A stretch of DNA of 64,000 nucleotides from Streptomyces olivaceoviridis (GCF_014650115.1 NZ_BMUI01000008.1:248001-312000), one strand, 5' to 3'. Positions 25,533 through 34,969 are shown, numbered from the stretch's first letter. Notes: generated from the sequence alone by a model not told the origin. Numbers and translations: made by a program.

Positions 25533-27095
25533 TCAGCGGTGGCCGAACCACGCCATGGAGGACAGCGCCTTGTCGTCGTAGCCGAACAGGGCCTGGTTCT
25601 CCCAGCCGTTGCCGGACGTGGCGTCCGCCGGGTCCCAGCCGTTGCCGGTGACGGCGGTCCAGGTCGCCTCCCAGTAGAAGACGCCGAGACCGCGGCCGTT
25701 CGGGACGGCCTCCACGATGCTCGCCACGTCGTTCATCCACTTGGTCTGGCCGGCCGCGGTCGCCGGGTAGCCGGGGACGAGTTCGCCGGTGGTGTCGATC
25801 TGGTTGGTGAGCGCGTCGTCGCTGTCCAGCCGGAAGGGGTACGCCGTCTCGGCGACGAACACGGGTTTGCCGTAGCGGGAGGCCGCGTCGTCCAGCGTGC
25901 TCTGGAAGTCGGAGAGCGGGCCGTGCCAGTAGCCGTAGTACGACAGGCCGATCGCGTCGAACCTGACGCCGTTCGCGACCGCGTTGTCGAACCACCACTC
26001 GGTGCCGGCCTTGTCCCCGCCCTTGGCCAGGTGCAGCGCGACCGGGGTGGACGAGTTGACCGCCTTGACGGCGTCATAGCCGGAGTTGATCAACCCGGCG
26101 AGTCGGCTCCAGTTGTCCGTGGACCCTTCTGACCACAGCATGCCGCCATTGATCTCATTGCCCACCTGGACCATGTCGGCGGTGGTGCCTTGAGCCTTCA
26201 AGGCGTTCAACACGTCGTACGTGTGGTGGTACACGTCCGTCTTGAGCTGACCGTACGTATGGCCCGCCCACGCGGCCGGCTTGTTCTGCCGGCCCGGGTC
26301 CGCCCAGCTGTCCGAGTAGTGGAAGTCCACCAGCAGCTTCATGCCCTGTGCCTTGACGCGCTTGGCCATCGCGAGGACGTGCGCCTGGTCGTTGAAGCCG
26401 TCGGCCGGGTTCACCCAGACCTTCAGGCGGGCGTAGTTCATGCCGGACGACCTGAGGATGGAGAGCGCGTCCCCGGTCGCTCCGGAACTCGTCCTGTAGA
26501 CGCCGCCCTTGGCCTCGCTCTTGGCGAGGGAGGAGATGTCGGCGCCGTGGACGGATGTGCCTGTGGTGCCGGACGTGAAGGTGAGCTCGTCAACATTGAT
26601 CCAGTTGCCGGCGTTCGCGTCACTGTTGACGCTGATGGTGCACTGGTTGTTGGTCACCTTGACCGACGTGACGATCCGTATCCACCCACTGGACGATATC
26701 GGCAGATCGGTGCGCTGTTCCGCACTGCCGCAGTTCTTGAGCGACATGTACGCGGCCTTCTGCCCGCCACTGGACCGGACCCACGCCGTCAGCGTGTAGG
26801 TCCCGTCGGCCAGCCCGGACAGGTACTGGTACGTCTCCACCCGGTAGGCGGACGACGCGTAGTGGCTGAGGCGGTAACTCCCGCCGTGGCCACCGGGCTC
26901 GGTGTACGAGGCGCCGGTGTCGCCGTACTCGGACCAGCCGGCGGGCGTGGCCGTGCCCGTGCCGTCGGATTCGAAGCCGCCGTTGGTGAGGGTGCTCGCG
27001 GCCTGGGCGCTCTGGGCGGGCAGGGCGGTGAGGGCGAGCCCGGCCGCGAGTGCCGGCAGCAGGATCCTGATGGTGCGTCTAGGAGGGAACTTCAT
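25533..27095 (-). CDS. Secreted endo-beta-1,4-galactanase (GH53) with binding module
   Basis: A 520-residue secreted enzyme that cuts beta-1,4-galactan side chains of pectin. It has a signal peptide (1-33), an N-terminal jelly-roll carbohydrate-binding module (about 35-174, similar in layout to CBM61/CBM4), and a GH53 barrel (about 182-520). Glu314 in VGNEING is the acid/base and Glu416 in VAETAYP the nucleophile. It is the last gene of the GH42-GH53 unit and is followed by a strong terminator. Confidence 0.92.
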   Translation of the reverse strand: MKFPPRRTIRILLPALAAGLALTALPAQSAQAASTLTNGGFESDGTGTATPAGWSEYGDTGASYTEPGGHGGSYRLSHYASSAYRVETYQYLSGLADGTYTLTAWVRSSGGQKAAYMSLKNCGSAEQRTDLPISSSGWIRIVTSVKVTNNQCTISVNSDANAGNWINVDELTFTSGTTGTSVHGADISSLAKSEAKGGVYRTSSGATGDALSILRSSGMNYARLKVWVNPADGFNDQAHVLAMAKRVKAQGMKLLVDFHYSDSWADPGRQNKPAAWAGHTYGQLKTDVYHHTYDVLNALKAQGTTADMVQVGNEINGGMLWSEGSTDNWSRLAGLINSGYDAVKAVNSSTPVALHLAKGGDKAGTEWWFDNAVANGVRFDAIGLSYYGYWHGPLSDFQSTLDDAASRYGKPVFVAETAYPFRLDSDDALTNQIDTTGELVPGYPATAAGQTKWMNDVASIVEAVPNGRGLGVFYWEATWTAVTGNGWDPADATSGNGWENQALFGYDDKALSSMAWFGHR

Positions 27096-27120
27096 CGTCC
27101 GTCGTCCCTTCGACGTGTGG

Positions 27121-27159
27121 GGAGGGTGTCCTCCGGCGGGGCTGGAGGAGAACCCCTCC
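27121..27159 (-). promoter_or_regulatory. Nested hairpin between GH42 and GH53 genes
   Basis: Two nested pairings (GGAGGG with CCCCTCC, and TCCTCC with GGAGGA) form a hairpin in the 106-bp gap. It could attenuate transcription or stabilise mRNA, setting different levels of the intracellular and secreted enzymes. Confidence 0.4.
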
Positions 27160-27201
27160 GCCCACGGCTCTCGTGGCACGCGCGGGCGGAGGGGAGCCGG
27201 C

Positions 27202-29223
27202 TCAGCCGTCGAGTCGTACGACCCGGACGGCCCCCGCCGGGACCGCGAGGCGGCCCGCGGCGCGTTCGCCCGTCAGCAGTTCGGTCCCGGGCGTGTCCAG
27301 CGACACCTTGGTGTCGTCGGCGGTGTGGTTGATGACGAAGAGGTAGGTGCCCGAGTCGCCGCGGCGGAGCACGACCTCGACATCGCGGGGGATGTCGGCG
27401 CGCGGGGCGAGACGGGCGTCGTCGGCCGCCCAGCCGATGACCGCGTCCAGGCCCCGGGCGTCGAGGCGGGTGGAGACGTACCAGGCGGTGCCCCGGCCGA
27501 GCCGGTGCCGGGTGACGGCGGGGCGGCCCGCGGTGAGCCCGTCGGCGTAGGTCCACACGGTCTCGGCGCCGCGCGGGACCAGGAACTCCGTCCACACGTC
27601 CCCGGTCAGCTCGGAGCCGTCCGGGCCGGTCAGGCGGACCCGCTCGCCCTCGAGCAGCGGCGAGAACTCCTCCACGGTGAGCCCGAGGACGTCGCGCAAC
27701 GCGCCCGGGTAGGCACCCTCGTGGACGGCGTCGTGCTCGTCGACGATGCCGGAGAAGTACGACACCACCAGCGTGCCGCCGTTGTGGACGTACTCCCGGA
27801 CGTTGTTCCCGGCGGCCTCCGTCATCAGGTACAGGGCCGGCACGACGACCAGGGGGTATCCGGACAGGTCGGCCTCGGGGTGGGCGAAGTCGACCGTGAG
27901 GTGGCGGTCGTAGAGCGCCTCGTAGAAGGAGTCGGCGCGCTCGCGCGGGTCGTGGTCCTCGCTGGGCCGCCAGGCGAGGGTCTGCGCCCACCAGGACTGC
28001 CAGTCCCACAGCATGGCCGCGTCGGCCTCGGTGCGGGTGCCCCGGATCTCGCTCAACTCACCCACGCGGGCGCCGAGTTCGACCACCTCGCGCCAGACGC
28101 GGGTGTCGGTGCCGCCGTGCGGCAGCATCGCCGAGTGGAACTTCTCGGCGCCGCGCCGGGACTGGCGCCATTGGAAGAACATCGCGCCCTCGGAGCCGCG
28201 CGCCACGTGCGCGAGGGAGTTGCGGGCCATCTGGCCGGGGGCCTTGGCGGGGTTGCGGGGCTGCCAGTTGACGCCCGAGGTGGAGTGCTCCAGCAGCAGC
28301 CAGGGCGCGCCGCCGGCGACGGAGCGGGTGAGGTCGGCGGCCATCGCGAGGTTGACGTGGGTACGGCGGCCGTCGGTGATCAGATAGTGGTCGTTGGTGA
28401 CGAGGTCGACCTCGCGGCCCCACGCCCAGTAGTCCATGGAGTCGCACTGGCTGAGCGCGGTCATGAAGTTGGTGGTGACCGGGACGCCCGGCGAGAGGCG
28501 GTGCAGGATGTCCCGCTCGGCGCGGAAGTTCTCCCGGATGGTGGCGTCGGCGAAGCGGTGGTAGTCGAGGGCCTGGCCCGGGTTGCCGACGGTCGGGGTG
28601 GCCCGGGGCGGGTTGATCTGCGCGAAGTCGGTGTAGCGCTGGCCCCAGAAGGCCGTGCCCCAGGCCTCGTTGACGGCCTCCACGCTGCCGTAGGTGTCCG
28701 CGAGCCAGCGACGGAAGTGGGCTGCGCAGGACTCGCAGTAACAGGCCGAGACGGGGACGCCGTACTCGTTGTGGACGTGCCACAGGGCGAGTGCCGGGTG
28801 GTCGCCGTAGCGCTCGGCGAGCCGGGTGGTGATGTTCGCGGCGGCGGCGCGGTAGTCGGTGTTGCTGTGGCAGATCGCCCCGCGTGAACCGAACTCGTAG
28901 CGCGTGCCCTCGGCGGTGACCGGCAGGGCCTCGGGGTGGGCCCGGTAGAACCAGGCGGGCGGCACCACGGTGGGCGTGCCGAGGTCCACGCGGATGCCGT
29001 TCCCGTGCAGCAGGCCGATGACCCGGTCGAGCCAGCCGAAGTCGTACTCCCCCGGCGCCGGCTCCAGCAGCGCCCAGGAGAAGATCCCGACGCTCACCAT
29101 CGTGACGCCGGCCTCCCGCATCAGCCTGACGTCTTCCTGCCAGACGGATTCCGGCCACTGCTCGGGGTTGTAGTCCCCGCCGAAGGCGAGCCTGGTGAGG
29201 CCCCTGGGGCTGGTGTCCGGCAT
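27202..29223 (-). CDS. Beta-galactosidase (GH42)
   Basis: A 673-residue GH42 beta-galactosidase with three domains: barrel (1-385), trimerisation domain (about 395-610) and a small C-terminal sandwich. Glu153 in HVHNEYG is the acid/base and Glu312 in LLLEHSTSG the nucleophile. Cys118, Cys161, Cys163 and Cys166 match the zinc cluster of this family. No signal peptide is present, so it acts inside the cell on imported galacto-oligosaccharides. It diverges from the transporter operon. Confidence 0.94.
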   Translation of the reverse strand: MPDTSPRGLTRLAFGGDYNPEQWPESVWQEDVRLMREAGVTMVSVGIFSWALLEPAPGEYDFGWLDRVIGLLHGNGIRVDLGTPTVVPPAWFYRAHPEALPVTAEGTRYEFGSRGAICHSNTDYRAAAANITTRLAERYGDHPALALWHVHNEYGVPVSACYCESCAAHFRRWLADTYGSVEAVNEAWGTAFWGQRYTDFAQINPPRATPTVGNPGQALDYHRFADATIRENFRAERDILHRLSPGVPVTTNFMTALSQCDSMDYWAWGREVDLVTNDHYLITDGRRTHVNLAMAADLTRSVAGGAPWLLLEHSTSGVNWQPRNPAKAPGQMARNSLAHVARGSEGAMFFQWRQSRRGAEKFHSAMLPHGGTDTRVWREVVELGARVGELSEIRGTRTEADAAMLWDWQSWWAQTLAWRPSEDHDPRERADSFYEALYDRHLTVDFAHPEADLSGYPLVVVPALYLMTEAAGNNVREYVHNGGTLVVSYFSGIVDEHDAVHEGAYPGALRDVLGLTVEEFSPLLEGERVRLTGPDGSELTGDVWTEFLVPRGAETVWTYADGLTAGRPAVTRHRLGRGTAWYVSTRLDARGLDAVIGWAADDARLAPRADIPRDVEVVLRRGDSGTYLFVINHTADDTKVSLDTPGTELLTGERAAGRLAVPAGAVRVVRLDG

Positions 29224-29249
29224 GGATCTCTCCCGCGAAATCGATCATT

Positions 29250-29263
29250 TGGGAACGTGCACA
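29250..29263. promoter_or_regulatory. LacI-type operator, GH42 side
   Basis: TGGGAACGTGCACA differs at one of 14 positions from the site at 29394-29407. It lies 27 bp before the GH42 start codon and so should block that gene. Confidence 0.6.
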
Positions 29264-29310
29264 CACATCCTTGGCGGTGCAAGCCCAACATAACCGCACA
29301 GCAACAACCA

Positions 29311-29339
29311 TTGACAAGTGTCCGGGATGTTTCTCTACT
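29311..29339 (+). promoter_or_regulatory. Promoter of the galactan transporter operon
   Basis: TTGACA (29311-29316) and TCTACT (29334-29339) are spaced by 17 bp, a good sigma-70-type promoter. The operator at 29338-29353 overlaps its downstream edge. Confidence 0.65.
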
Positions 29340-29353
29340 GTGAACGCTCACAG
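29338..29353. promoter_or_regulatory. LacI-type operator over the transcription start
   Basis: CTGTGAACGCTCACAG is a 16-bp palindrome with one mismatched pair and a central CG, overlapping the -10 box and probable start point of the transporter operon. Repression here would block initiation. Confidence 0.7.
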
Positions 29354-29392
29354 AAGCATGGCAGGGGCTCTCGCGCTGCGAGCGCCCGGGTC

Positions 29393-29408
29393 ATGTGAAC
29401 GTGCACAT
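29393..29408. promoter_or_regulatory. LacI-type operator in the 5' leader
   Basis: ATGTGAACGTGCACAT is a third copy of the palindrome, 55 bp (centre to centre) after the promoter operator. It could act as a roadblock or support looping. Confidence 0.65.
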
Positions 29409-29459
29409 CTGCATGGCAGGTCCCCGCAGCGGGCGGGGACCCAGGTCAGGGGAGAAACC

Positions 29460-30776
29460 ATGCCGCACACGAAGCGCCGTCGCCTCGTGACAACCGCCCT
29501 CGCCGTGTCCCTCGGCGCCACCGCCCTCGCCGCCTGCGGTTCCGGGGACGGCACCGAGGCCGAGTCGGGTCCCGTCTCGCTCACGTACTGGACCTGGACA
29601 CCCGGCATGGACAAGGTGGTGGACCTGTGGAACAAGGGGCCGGGGAAGAAGGACCGGATCACCGTCACGGTGAAGAAGCAGGCGTCCGGCGACACGCTGA
29701 TCACCAAGATCCTCACCGCGCACAAGGCGAAGAAGGCCCCCGACCTGGTGCAGGCCGAGTACCAGGCGCTGCCGACGCTGGTCAGCAATGACGCGCTGGC
29801 CGACATCTCCGACGAGGTCGACGACGCCAAGGACAAGTTCGCCGAGGGCGTCTGGCAGCAGACCACGCTCGGCACGGACGCGGTCTACGCGGTGCCGCAG
29901 GACATCGGGCCGATGATGTTCTACTACCGCGAGGACCTGTTCAGGCAATACGGCCTGAAGGTCCCCACGACCTGGGAGCAGTTCGCCGAGACGGCCCGCC
30001 GGCTGAAGCAGAAGGCGCCGGACAAGGACCTGACCACCTTCTCCGCCGGCGACTCCGGTCTCTTCGCGGGTCTCGCCCAGCAGGCCGGCGCCAAGTGGTG
30101 GACCACCTCCGGCGACAAGTGGAAGGTCGGCATCGACGACGCCGCCACCCGGAAGGTCGCCGACTTCTGGGGCGGCCTGGTCAAGGAGGGCGTCATCGAC
30201 AACCAGCCGATGTACACCCCGTCCTGGAACAAGGCGTTGAACACCGGCAAGCAGATCGCCTGGGTGAGCGCCGTGTGGGCGCCCGGCACCCTGACCACGG
30301 CGGCGCCGGACACCGAGGGCAAGTGGGCCATGGCCCCGCTCCCCCAGTGGTCGGCCGACCAGGACGTCACCGGCAGCTGGGGCGGTTCCTCGACTGCGGT
30401 GACCACCGACTCCGCGCACAAGGAGGCCGCCGCCGAGTTCGCGGCCTGGCTGAACACCGACCACGACGCCCTGAACGCGCTGGCGAAGGAGGGCGGCATC
30501 TACCCGGCCTCCACCTCGGCCCAGCTCAGCGGCGCCTTCTCCAACCCGCCGGCGTACTTCTCCCACCAGGCGGACTTCTACACCAAGGCCGCCGGCATCG
30601 CGAAGACCACCGCGCCGTCCGCGTGGGGCCCGAACGTGAACGTCGCCTACACCTCCTTCAAGGACGCCTTCGGCCCAGCCGCCAAGAACAAGTCGGACTT
30701 CACCGCCGCCCTGCGGAAGGTGCAGGACGACACGGTCGCCGACATGGAGAAGCAGGGCTTCGAGGTCGCTCGGTGA
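29460..30776 (+). CDS. Sugar ABC transporter binding lipoprotein
   Basis: A 438-residue family 1 extracellular solute-binding protein with a lipoprotein signal peptide (lipobox LAAC, Cys26). It is the capture component for an oligosaccharide. Aromatic residues typical of sugar sites are frequent (YWTWTPG, KWWTTSG). Position next to GH42 and GH53 genes points to beta-1,4-galacto-oligosaccharides, as for the Bacillus GanS system. GGGGAG precedes the ATG. It is the first gene of a four-gene overlapping operon. Confidence 0.92.
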   Translation: MPHTKRRRLVTTALAVSLGATALAACGSGDGTEAESGPVSLTYWTWTPGMDKVVDLWNKGPGKKDRITVTVKKQASGDTLITKILTAHKAKKAPDLVQAEYQALPTLVSNDALADISDEVDDAKDKFAEGVWQQTTLGTDAVYAVPQDIGPMMFYYREDLFRQYGLKVPTTWEQFAETARRLKQKAPDKDLTTFSAGDSGLFAGLAQQAGAKWWTTSGDKWKVGIDDAATRKVADFWGGLVKEGVIDNQPMYTPSWNKALNTGKQIAWVSAVWAPGTLTTAAPDTEGKWAMAPLPQWSADQDVTGSWGGSSTAVTTDSAHKEAAAEFAAWLNTDHDALNALAKEGGIYPASTSAQLSGAFSNPPAYFSHQADFYTKAAGIAKTTAPSAWGPNVNVAYTSFKDAFGPAAKNKSDFTAALRKVQDDTVADMEKQGFEVAR

Positions 30777-31699
30777 GCGGCTCCACCAGCCGGAGGTCGT
30801 ACGGGGTCAAGGGGGCCCCGTACGGCTTCCTCCTCCCCGCCACGGTCCTGTTCGCCCTCTTCTTCGCGCTGCCCATCGGCTACGCGGTCTGGCTCAGCTT
30901 CCGCAAGGTGCGCGTCTCCGGGCTCGGCCTGGGGTCGGGTGCGCGGAAGGAGGTGTGGGCCGGCTTCGAGAACTACACCGGGGCCTTCCGGGACAGCGAA
31001 CTGCTGCACGGCGCGCTGCGCGTGCTCGGCTACGGCTGCATCGTCGTCCCGGTGATGCTCGGCCTCGCGCTGCTGTTCGCGCTGATGCTGGACTCCGAGA
31101 AGGCGCGGCTCGCCCCGTTCACCCGGCTCGCGATCTTCCTGCCGTACGCCATCCCCGGCGTGGTGGCCGCGCTGCTGTGGGGCTTCCTGTACCTGCCGGA
31201 CGTCAGCCCGTTCTACTTCGTGCTCGACAAGCTGGGCCTGCCGCAGCCGGACCTGCTGGACGGTGGTCCGCTCTACCTCGCCCTGTCGAACATCGCGGTC
31301 TGGGGCGGCACCGGCTTCAACATGATCGTCATCTACACCTCGCTGCGGTCCATCCCGGCCGAGGTCTACGAGGCGGCCGAGCTGGACGGCGCCACCCCGT
31401 TGCAGGTCGCGCTGCGGATCAAGATCCCGATGGTGGCGCCCTCGCTGGTGCTGACCTTCTTCTTCTCGATCATCGCGACGCTCCAGGTGTTCAACGAGCC
31501 GACCACCCTGAAGCCCCTCACCAACTCGGTCAACACGACCTGGAGCCCGCTGATGAAGGTGTACCAGGACGCCTTCGGCCGGAACGACATCTACTCGGCG
31601 GCGGCCGAGGCCACGCTGATCGCCGTGGTCACGCTGCTGCTGTCGTTCGGCTTCCTGCGGGCCGCGAACCGCCGTAACAAGCAGGAGGCAACGGGATGA
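30773..31699 (+). CDS. Sugar ABC transporter permease (GanP/MalF-type)
   Basis: A 308-residue inner-membrane permease with six predicted helices and the EAA loop EAAELDGATPLQVALRIKIP that contacts the ATPase. The GTG overlaps the binding-protein stop codon as GTGA. No ATPase is encoded in the locus, so the shared MsiK ATPase of Streptomyces presumably drives transport. Confidence 0.92.
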   Translation: MSGSTSRRSYGVKGAPYGFLLPATVLFALFFALPIGYAVWLSFRKVRVSGLGLGSGARKEVWAGFENYTGAFRDSELLHGALRVLGYGCIVVPVMLGLALLFALMLDSEKARLAPFTRLAIFLPYAIPGVVAALLWGFLYLPDVSPFYFVLDKLGLPQPDLLDGGPLYLALSNIAVWGGTGFNMIVIYTSLRSIPAEVYEAAELDGATPLQVALRIKIPMVAPSLVLTFFFSIIATLQVFNEPTTLKPLTNSVNTTWSPLMKVYQDAFGRNDIYSAAAEATLIAVVTLLLSFGFLRAANRRNKQEATG

Positions 31700-32601
31700 G
31701 CACCCTCGCCGTCCGCAAGGCGGCCCCGGCCGCCGGCACCACCCCGGGTACCGCGCAGGGCCCTCCGCTGCGCCGCCGGATCGCGCTGATCCCGACGGTC
31801 ACGCTGCTGCTCGGCGCGGTCTACACCCTCCTCCCGGTCGCCTGGGTGGTGATCGCGTCGACGAAGTCCGGGCACGAGCTGTTCTCCACGTTCACCTTCC
31901 TGCCCGGCACCGGCTTCGCCGACAACCTCAAGGACCTGAACGCCTACCGGAGCGGGATCTACTGGGAGTGGATGGGCAACTCCGCCCTGTACGCCGGTCT
32001 CGGCGCCCTGCTGTCCACCGCCGTCTCGGCGTTCAGTGGCTACGCGCTGGCGACCTACCGCTTCAAGGGCCGCGAGGCGATGTTCAACGTCCTGCTCGCG
32101 GGCGTCCTGATGCCGCCGGTGATCCTCGCGATCCCGCAGTACCTGCTGCTGGCGAAGGCCGACCTCACGGACTCCTACCTGTCCGTGCTGCTGCCGCAGA
32201 TCCTCTCCCCGTACGGCGTCTACCTGGCCCGGATCTACGCCTCCGCCGCCGTGCCGGCCGACGTGGTCGAGGCCGGGCGGATGGACGGGGCGAGCGAGTG
32301 GCGGATCTTCACCCGGATCGCGCTGCCGATGATGATCCCCGGCATGGTCACGGTGTTCCTGTTCCAGTTCGTCGCGATCTGGAACAACTTCCTGCTGCCG
32401 TTCATCATGCTCAGCGACGACGAGAGGTTCCCGCTCACGCTGGGTCTGTACACGCTGCTGGAGCAGGGCGCGAACACGCCCGCGCTGTACACCCTGGTGA
32501 TCACGGGTGCGTTCCTCGCGGTGCTCCCGCTGATCGCCCTCTTCCTGGTCATCCAGCGCTTCTGGAGCCTCGATCTGCTGTCCGGGGCCGTAAAGTCATG
32601 A
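31696..32601 (+). CDS. Sugar ABC transporter permease (GanQ/MalG-type)
   Basis: A 301-residue permease, the partner of the preceding gene, with six predicted helices and the EAA loop beginning EAGRMDGASEWRIF. It starts with an ATGA overlap and ends with an ATGA overlap into the regulator gene, so all four proteins should be made from one message in fixed ratio. Confidence 0.92.
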   Translation: MSTLAVRKAAPAAGTTPGTAQGPPLRRRIALIPTVTLLLGAVYTLLPVAWVVIASTKSGHELFSTFTFLPGTGFADNLKDLNAYRSGIYWEWMGNSALYAGLGALLSTAVSAFSGYALATYRFKGREAMFNVLLAGVLMPPVILAIPQYLLLAKADLTDSYLSVLLPQILSPYGVYLARIYASAAVPADVVEAGRMDGASEWRIFTRIALPMMIPGMVTVFLFQFVAIWNNFLLPFIMLSDDERFPLTLGLYTLLEQGANTPALYTLVITGAFLAVLPLIALFLVIQRFWSLDLLSGAVKS

Positions 32602-33629
32602 CCATGAGCAATACGGGGGGCCGGCGCAGACCGCCGACGATCCATGACGTGGCGCGCGAGGCCGGCGTCTCGCGCGGCACCGTCTCGCGTGTGCTCAACG
32701 GCGGCCACTATGTCAGCCCCGCCGCCCAGGAGGCGGTCAACGCCGCCATCCGCAGGACCGGGTACGTCGTGAACCGGCACGCCCGTTCGCTGATCACGGG
32801 CCGCTCCGACTCGGTGGGCTTCCTGCTGACCGAGCCGCAGGAGCGGTTCTTCGAGGACCCCAACTTCAACGTCCTGCTGCGTGGTTGCACCCAGGCGCTG
32901 GCCGCGCACGACGTCCCGCTGCTGCTGATGCTGGCGGGCACCGAGGACGAACGGCGGCGCATCACGCGGTACATCACCGCCGGGCACGTCGACGGGGTGC
33001 TGCTGGTCTCCAGCCACTCCGGCGATCCGGTCGCCGAGGAGTTGCGGGAGGCGGGCGTGCCGCTGGTGGCGTGCGGAAAGCCGATCGGGCTCGGCTCGAA
33101 GGTGAGTTACGTGGCCGCCGACGACCGGGACGGCGCCCGGGACATGGTCCGGCACCTGCTGTCGCTGGGGCGGCGCCGGATCGGGGTGGTCACCGGCCCG
33201 CTGGACACCCCGGGTGGTGTGGAGCGGCTCGCCGGGTACCGGGAGGTGCTCGCCGAGGCGGGCATCGCGGCCGACGAGCGGCTCGTCGTCCCCGGCGACT
33301 ACAGCCGGGCCAGCGGTGAGGCGGGCGCGGAGCGGCTGCTGGCGCAGGCGCCGGACGTGGACGCCGTGTTCGTCGCCTCCGACCTGATGGCGCAGGGCGT
33401 GCTGGCGGCCCTGCACCGGGCCGGGAAGCGGGTGCCCGAGGACATCGCCGTCGGCGGTTTCGACGACTCGCCGGCGGCGACCGCCGCCACCCCCACGCTC
33501 ACCACCATCCGGCAGCCGTGGGACCGGATCAGCAACGAGATGGTGCGGGTGCTGCTCGCCCAGATCGGCGGTGAGGACCCGGCGGCGGTGATCCTGCCGA
33601 CGGAGCTGGTCAAGCGCGACTCGACGTGA
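32598..33629 (+). CDS. LacI-family repressor of the galactan locus
   Basis: A 343-residue LacI-type regulator with an N-terminal helix-turn-helix (about 14-60; VAREAGVSRGTVSRVLNG) and a periplasmic-binding-protein-like sensor domain. It ends the transporter operon through an ATGA overlap, so it represses its own synthesis. The three TGTGAACG-type palindromes around 29250-29408 are the expected targets, and galactose or a galacto-oligosaccharide the likely inducer. The 3' end overlaps a broken lipoprotein gene by 20 bases. Confidence 0.92.
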   Translation: MTMSNTGGRRRPPTIHDVAREAGVSRGTVSRVLNGGHYVSPAAQEAVNAAIRRTGYVVNRHARSLITGRSDSVGFLLTEPQERFFEDPNFNVLLRGCTQALAAHDVPLLLMLAGTEDERRRITRYITAGHVDGVLLVSSHSGDPVAEELREAGVPLVACGKPIGLGSKVSYVAADDRDGARDMVRHLLSLGRRRIGVVTGPLDTPGGVERLAGYREVLAEAGIAADERLVVPGDYSRASGEAGAERLLAQAPDVDAVFVASDLMAQGVLAALHRAGKRVPEDIAVGGFDDSPAATAATPTLTTIRQPWDRISNEMVRVLLAQIGGEDPAAVILPTELVKRDST

Positions 33630-34328
33630 CGCCGGGTGCGCTCCGGCGTACCTCCCGGCAGGTGACCCGCGACGACGCGCCGTACGGCAGCACGGCGGTC
33701 CGCGCACCGGTGACGGTGCCGTCCAGGCACAGGTGCCCGCCCATGATCCGCAGGTCGAGCGTGAAGCCCACACCGCCGGCGGACCGCCGGGGACCGTCGA
33801 CGCGCTCGTCGAGGTGACCGAGGCCGCGCAGTGCTTCCTCGACCTGGTCCGGGGTGGGGTCGGGCGTCTTCCCCAGGGCGTCGGTGATCCGGCGGGTGCG
33901 GGCGCGGGCCGCGCACTTCTCGACGCCGCTCAGTGCAACCTCCGCACGGGGGTTCACGGGGGAGCCGGTGGCATCCGGGACCGGGGCGGGGTGCCGGGGA
34001 GCGTGGGCAGGGGCGTGGGCACGGTCCTCGGCCGTCCCGGCTCGGACGGCTCGGGCGCGACGGTGGCCGGCGCCCGCGGCACGCACGGCGCCTCGACGGA
34101 GTCGAGCAGTTCCATGAACGCGACGAACCCGGGGCCCTCCAAGGGGGTGCGGGCGGCCACGGACCGGCCGCCGGCGCCGTCCTTCCCCTCCTGCTCACCG
34201 CCCGCTCGTTCGCTGCCGCACGCGGCGAGGAGCAACGCGCACAGGGCGAGCGGCACCGCGCGGCTGCCGACGCGGGTGGGCCGAGCCGGGCGCGCGGCAC
34301 GGGTACGTGTGCTGAGGAGTGGCTTCAT
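33610..34328 (-). pseudogene. Frameshifted lipoprotein gene
   Basis: From the ATG at 34328 the frame gives a lipoprotein signal (lipobox LLAAC) and a Pro-rich linker, then stops at 33954. A different minus frame from about 34000 to 33610 continues with clearly protein-like sequence: GVEKCAARARTRRITDALG, an acidic helix, then LDLRIMGGHLCLDGTVTG with paired cysteines. One base gained or lost in the C-rich stretch near 33960-34010 would join the halves into a protein of about 235 residues. It is either a true frameshift or a sequencing error. Function unknown. Confidence 0.6.
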
Positions 34329-34403
34329 GCCGGCAGTCTCGGCTGCGTGGGGTTCCCCGGCATGAGTACGGCTACTCAGGTACGGCCCCCAGGTGTGCGT
34401 GCG

Positions 34404-34451
34404 ACGTTCCGGCGGGACGTCGCCGGTGCGTTCCGGCGGGACGTCGTCGGT
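34404..34451. repeat. Two 24-bp tandem repeats
   Basis: Units 34404-34427 and 34428-34451 share the core CGTTCCGGCGGGACGTCG and differ at about two positions. They lie between the broken lipoprotein gene and the VOC gene. No role is evident. Confidence 0.5.
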
Positions 34452-34573
34452 GCCGGCGAGCTGGTCCATCCGGAAGCGGTCAGGATCGAAGAAGCCGCGG
34501 CGGGCTGCCCGGCCCTAGCGTGAGAGCACCGACGGGGAACCGTCGGGTCCCGCGTCTCGAAGGAGTGAGCACC

Positions 34574-34924
34574 ATGACCGCCGGCCTGCGAACGATCATC
34601 TACCCGGTGAAGGACCTGGACCGCGCCAAGGCCCTGTTCGGCGCGCTGCTGGGCGTCGAACCGTACGCGGACGAGCCGTACTACGTCGGCTTCAAGGCCG
34701 CCGGCCAGGACGTCGGCCTGGACCCGAACGGGCACGCCAAGGGCATGACCGGGCCGGTGCCGTACTGGCACGTGACGGATCTGCGGGAGCGGCTCGCGGC
34801 GCTGCTGGCGGCGGGCGCCGAACTGCTCCAGGACGCGCAGGACGTCGGCGGCGGCCGGCTGATCGCCTTTGTGAGGGACCCCGACGGCAACCTCGTGGGG
34901 CTGCTCCAGGACCCGGCGGCCTGA
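34574..34924 (+). CDS. VOC (glyoxalase/bleomycin resistance) superfamily protein
   Basis: A 116-residue single-chain VOC protein with paired beta-alpha-beta-beta-beta units (IIYPVKDLDRAKALFGALLG and YWHVTDLRERLAALLAAGAE) and the terminal RDPDGNLVGLLQ strand. Such proteins are metal-dependent lyases, dioxygenases or drug-binding proteins; none can be preferred here. AAGGAG precedes the ATG. A MarR gene follows in the same direction. Confidence 0.85.
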   Translation: MTAGLRTIIYPVKDLDRAKALFGALLGVEPYADEPYYVGFKAAGQDVGLDPNGHAKGMTGPVPYWHVTDLRERLAALLAAGAELLQDAQDVGGGRLIAFVRDPDGNLVGLLQDPAA

Positions 34925-34951
34925 CGTCGCCACGGCCCCTGCGCCGAGCAC

Positions 34952-34969
34952 TAGTTGCACACTCAACGA
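34952..34969. promoter_or_regulatory. Inverted repeat upstream of marR
   Basis: TAGTTG (34952-34957) and CAACGA (34964-34969) form an inverted repeat with one mismatch and a 6-bp spacer. Similar TTGC-type sites bind MarR proteins. It lies 29 bp before the marR start codon. Confidence 0.45.
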
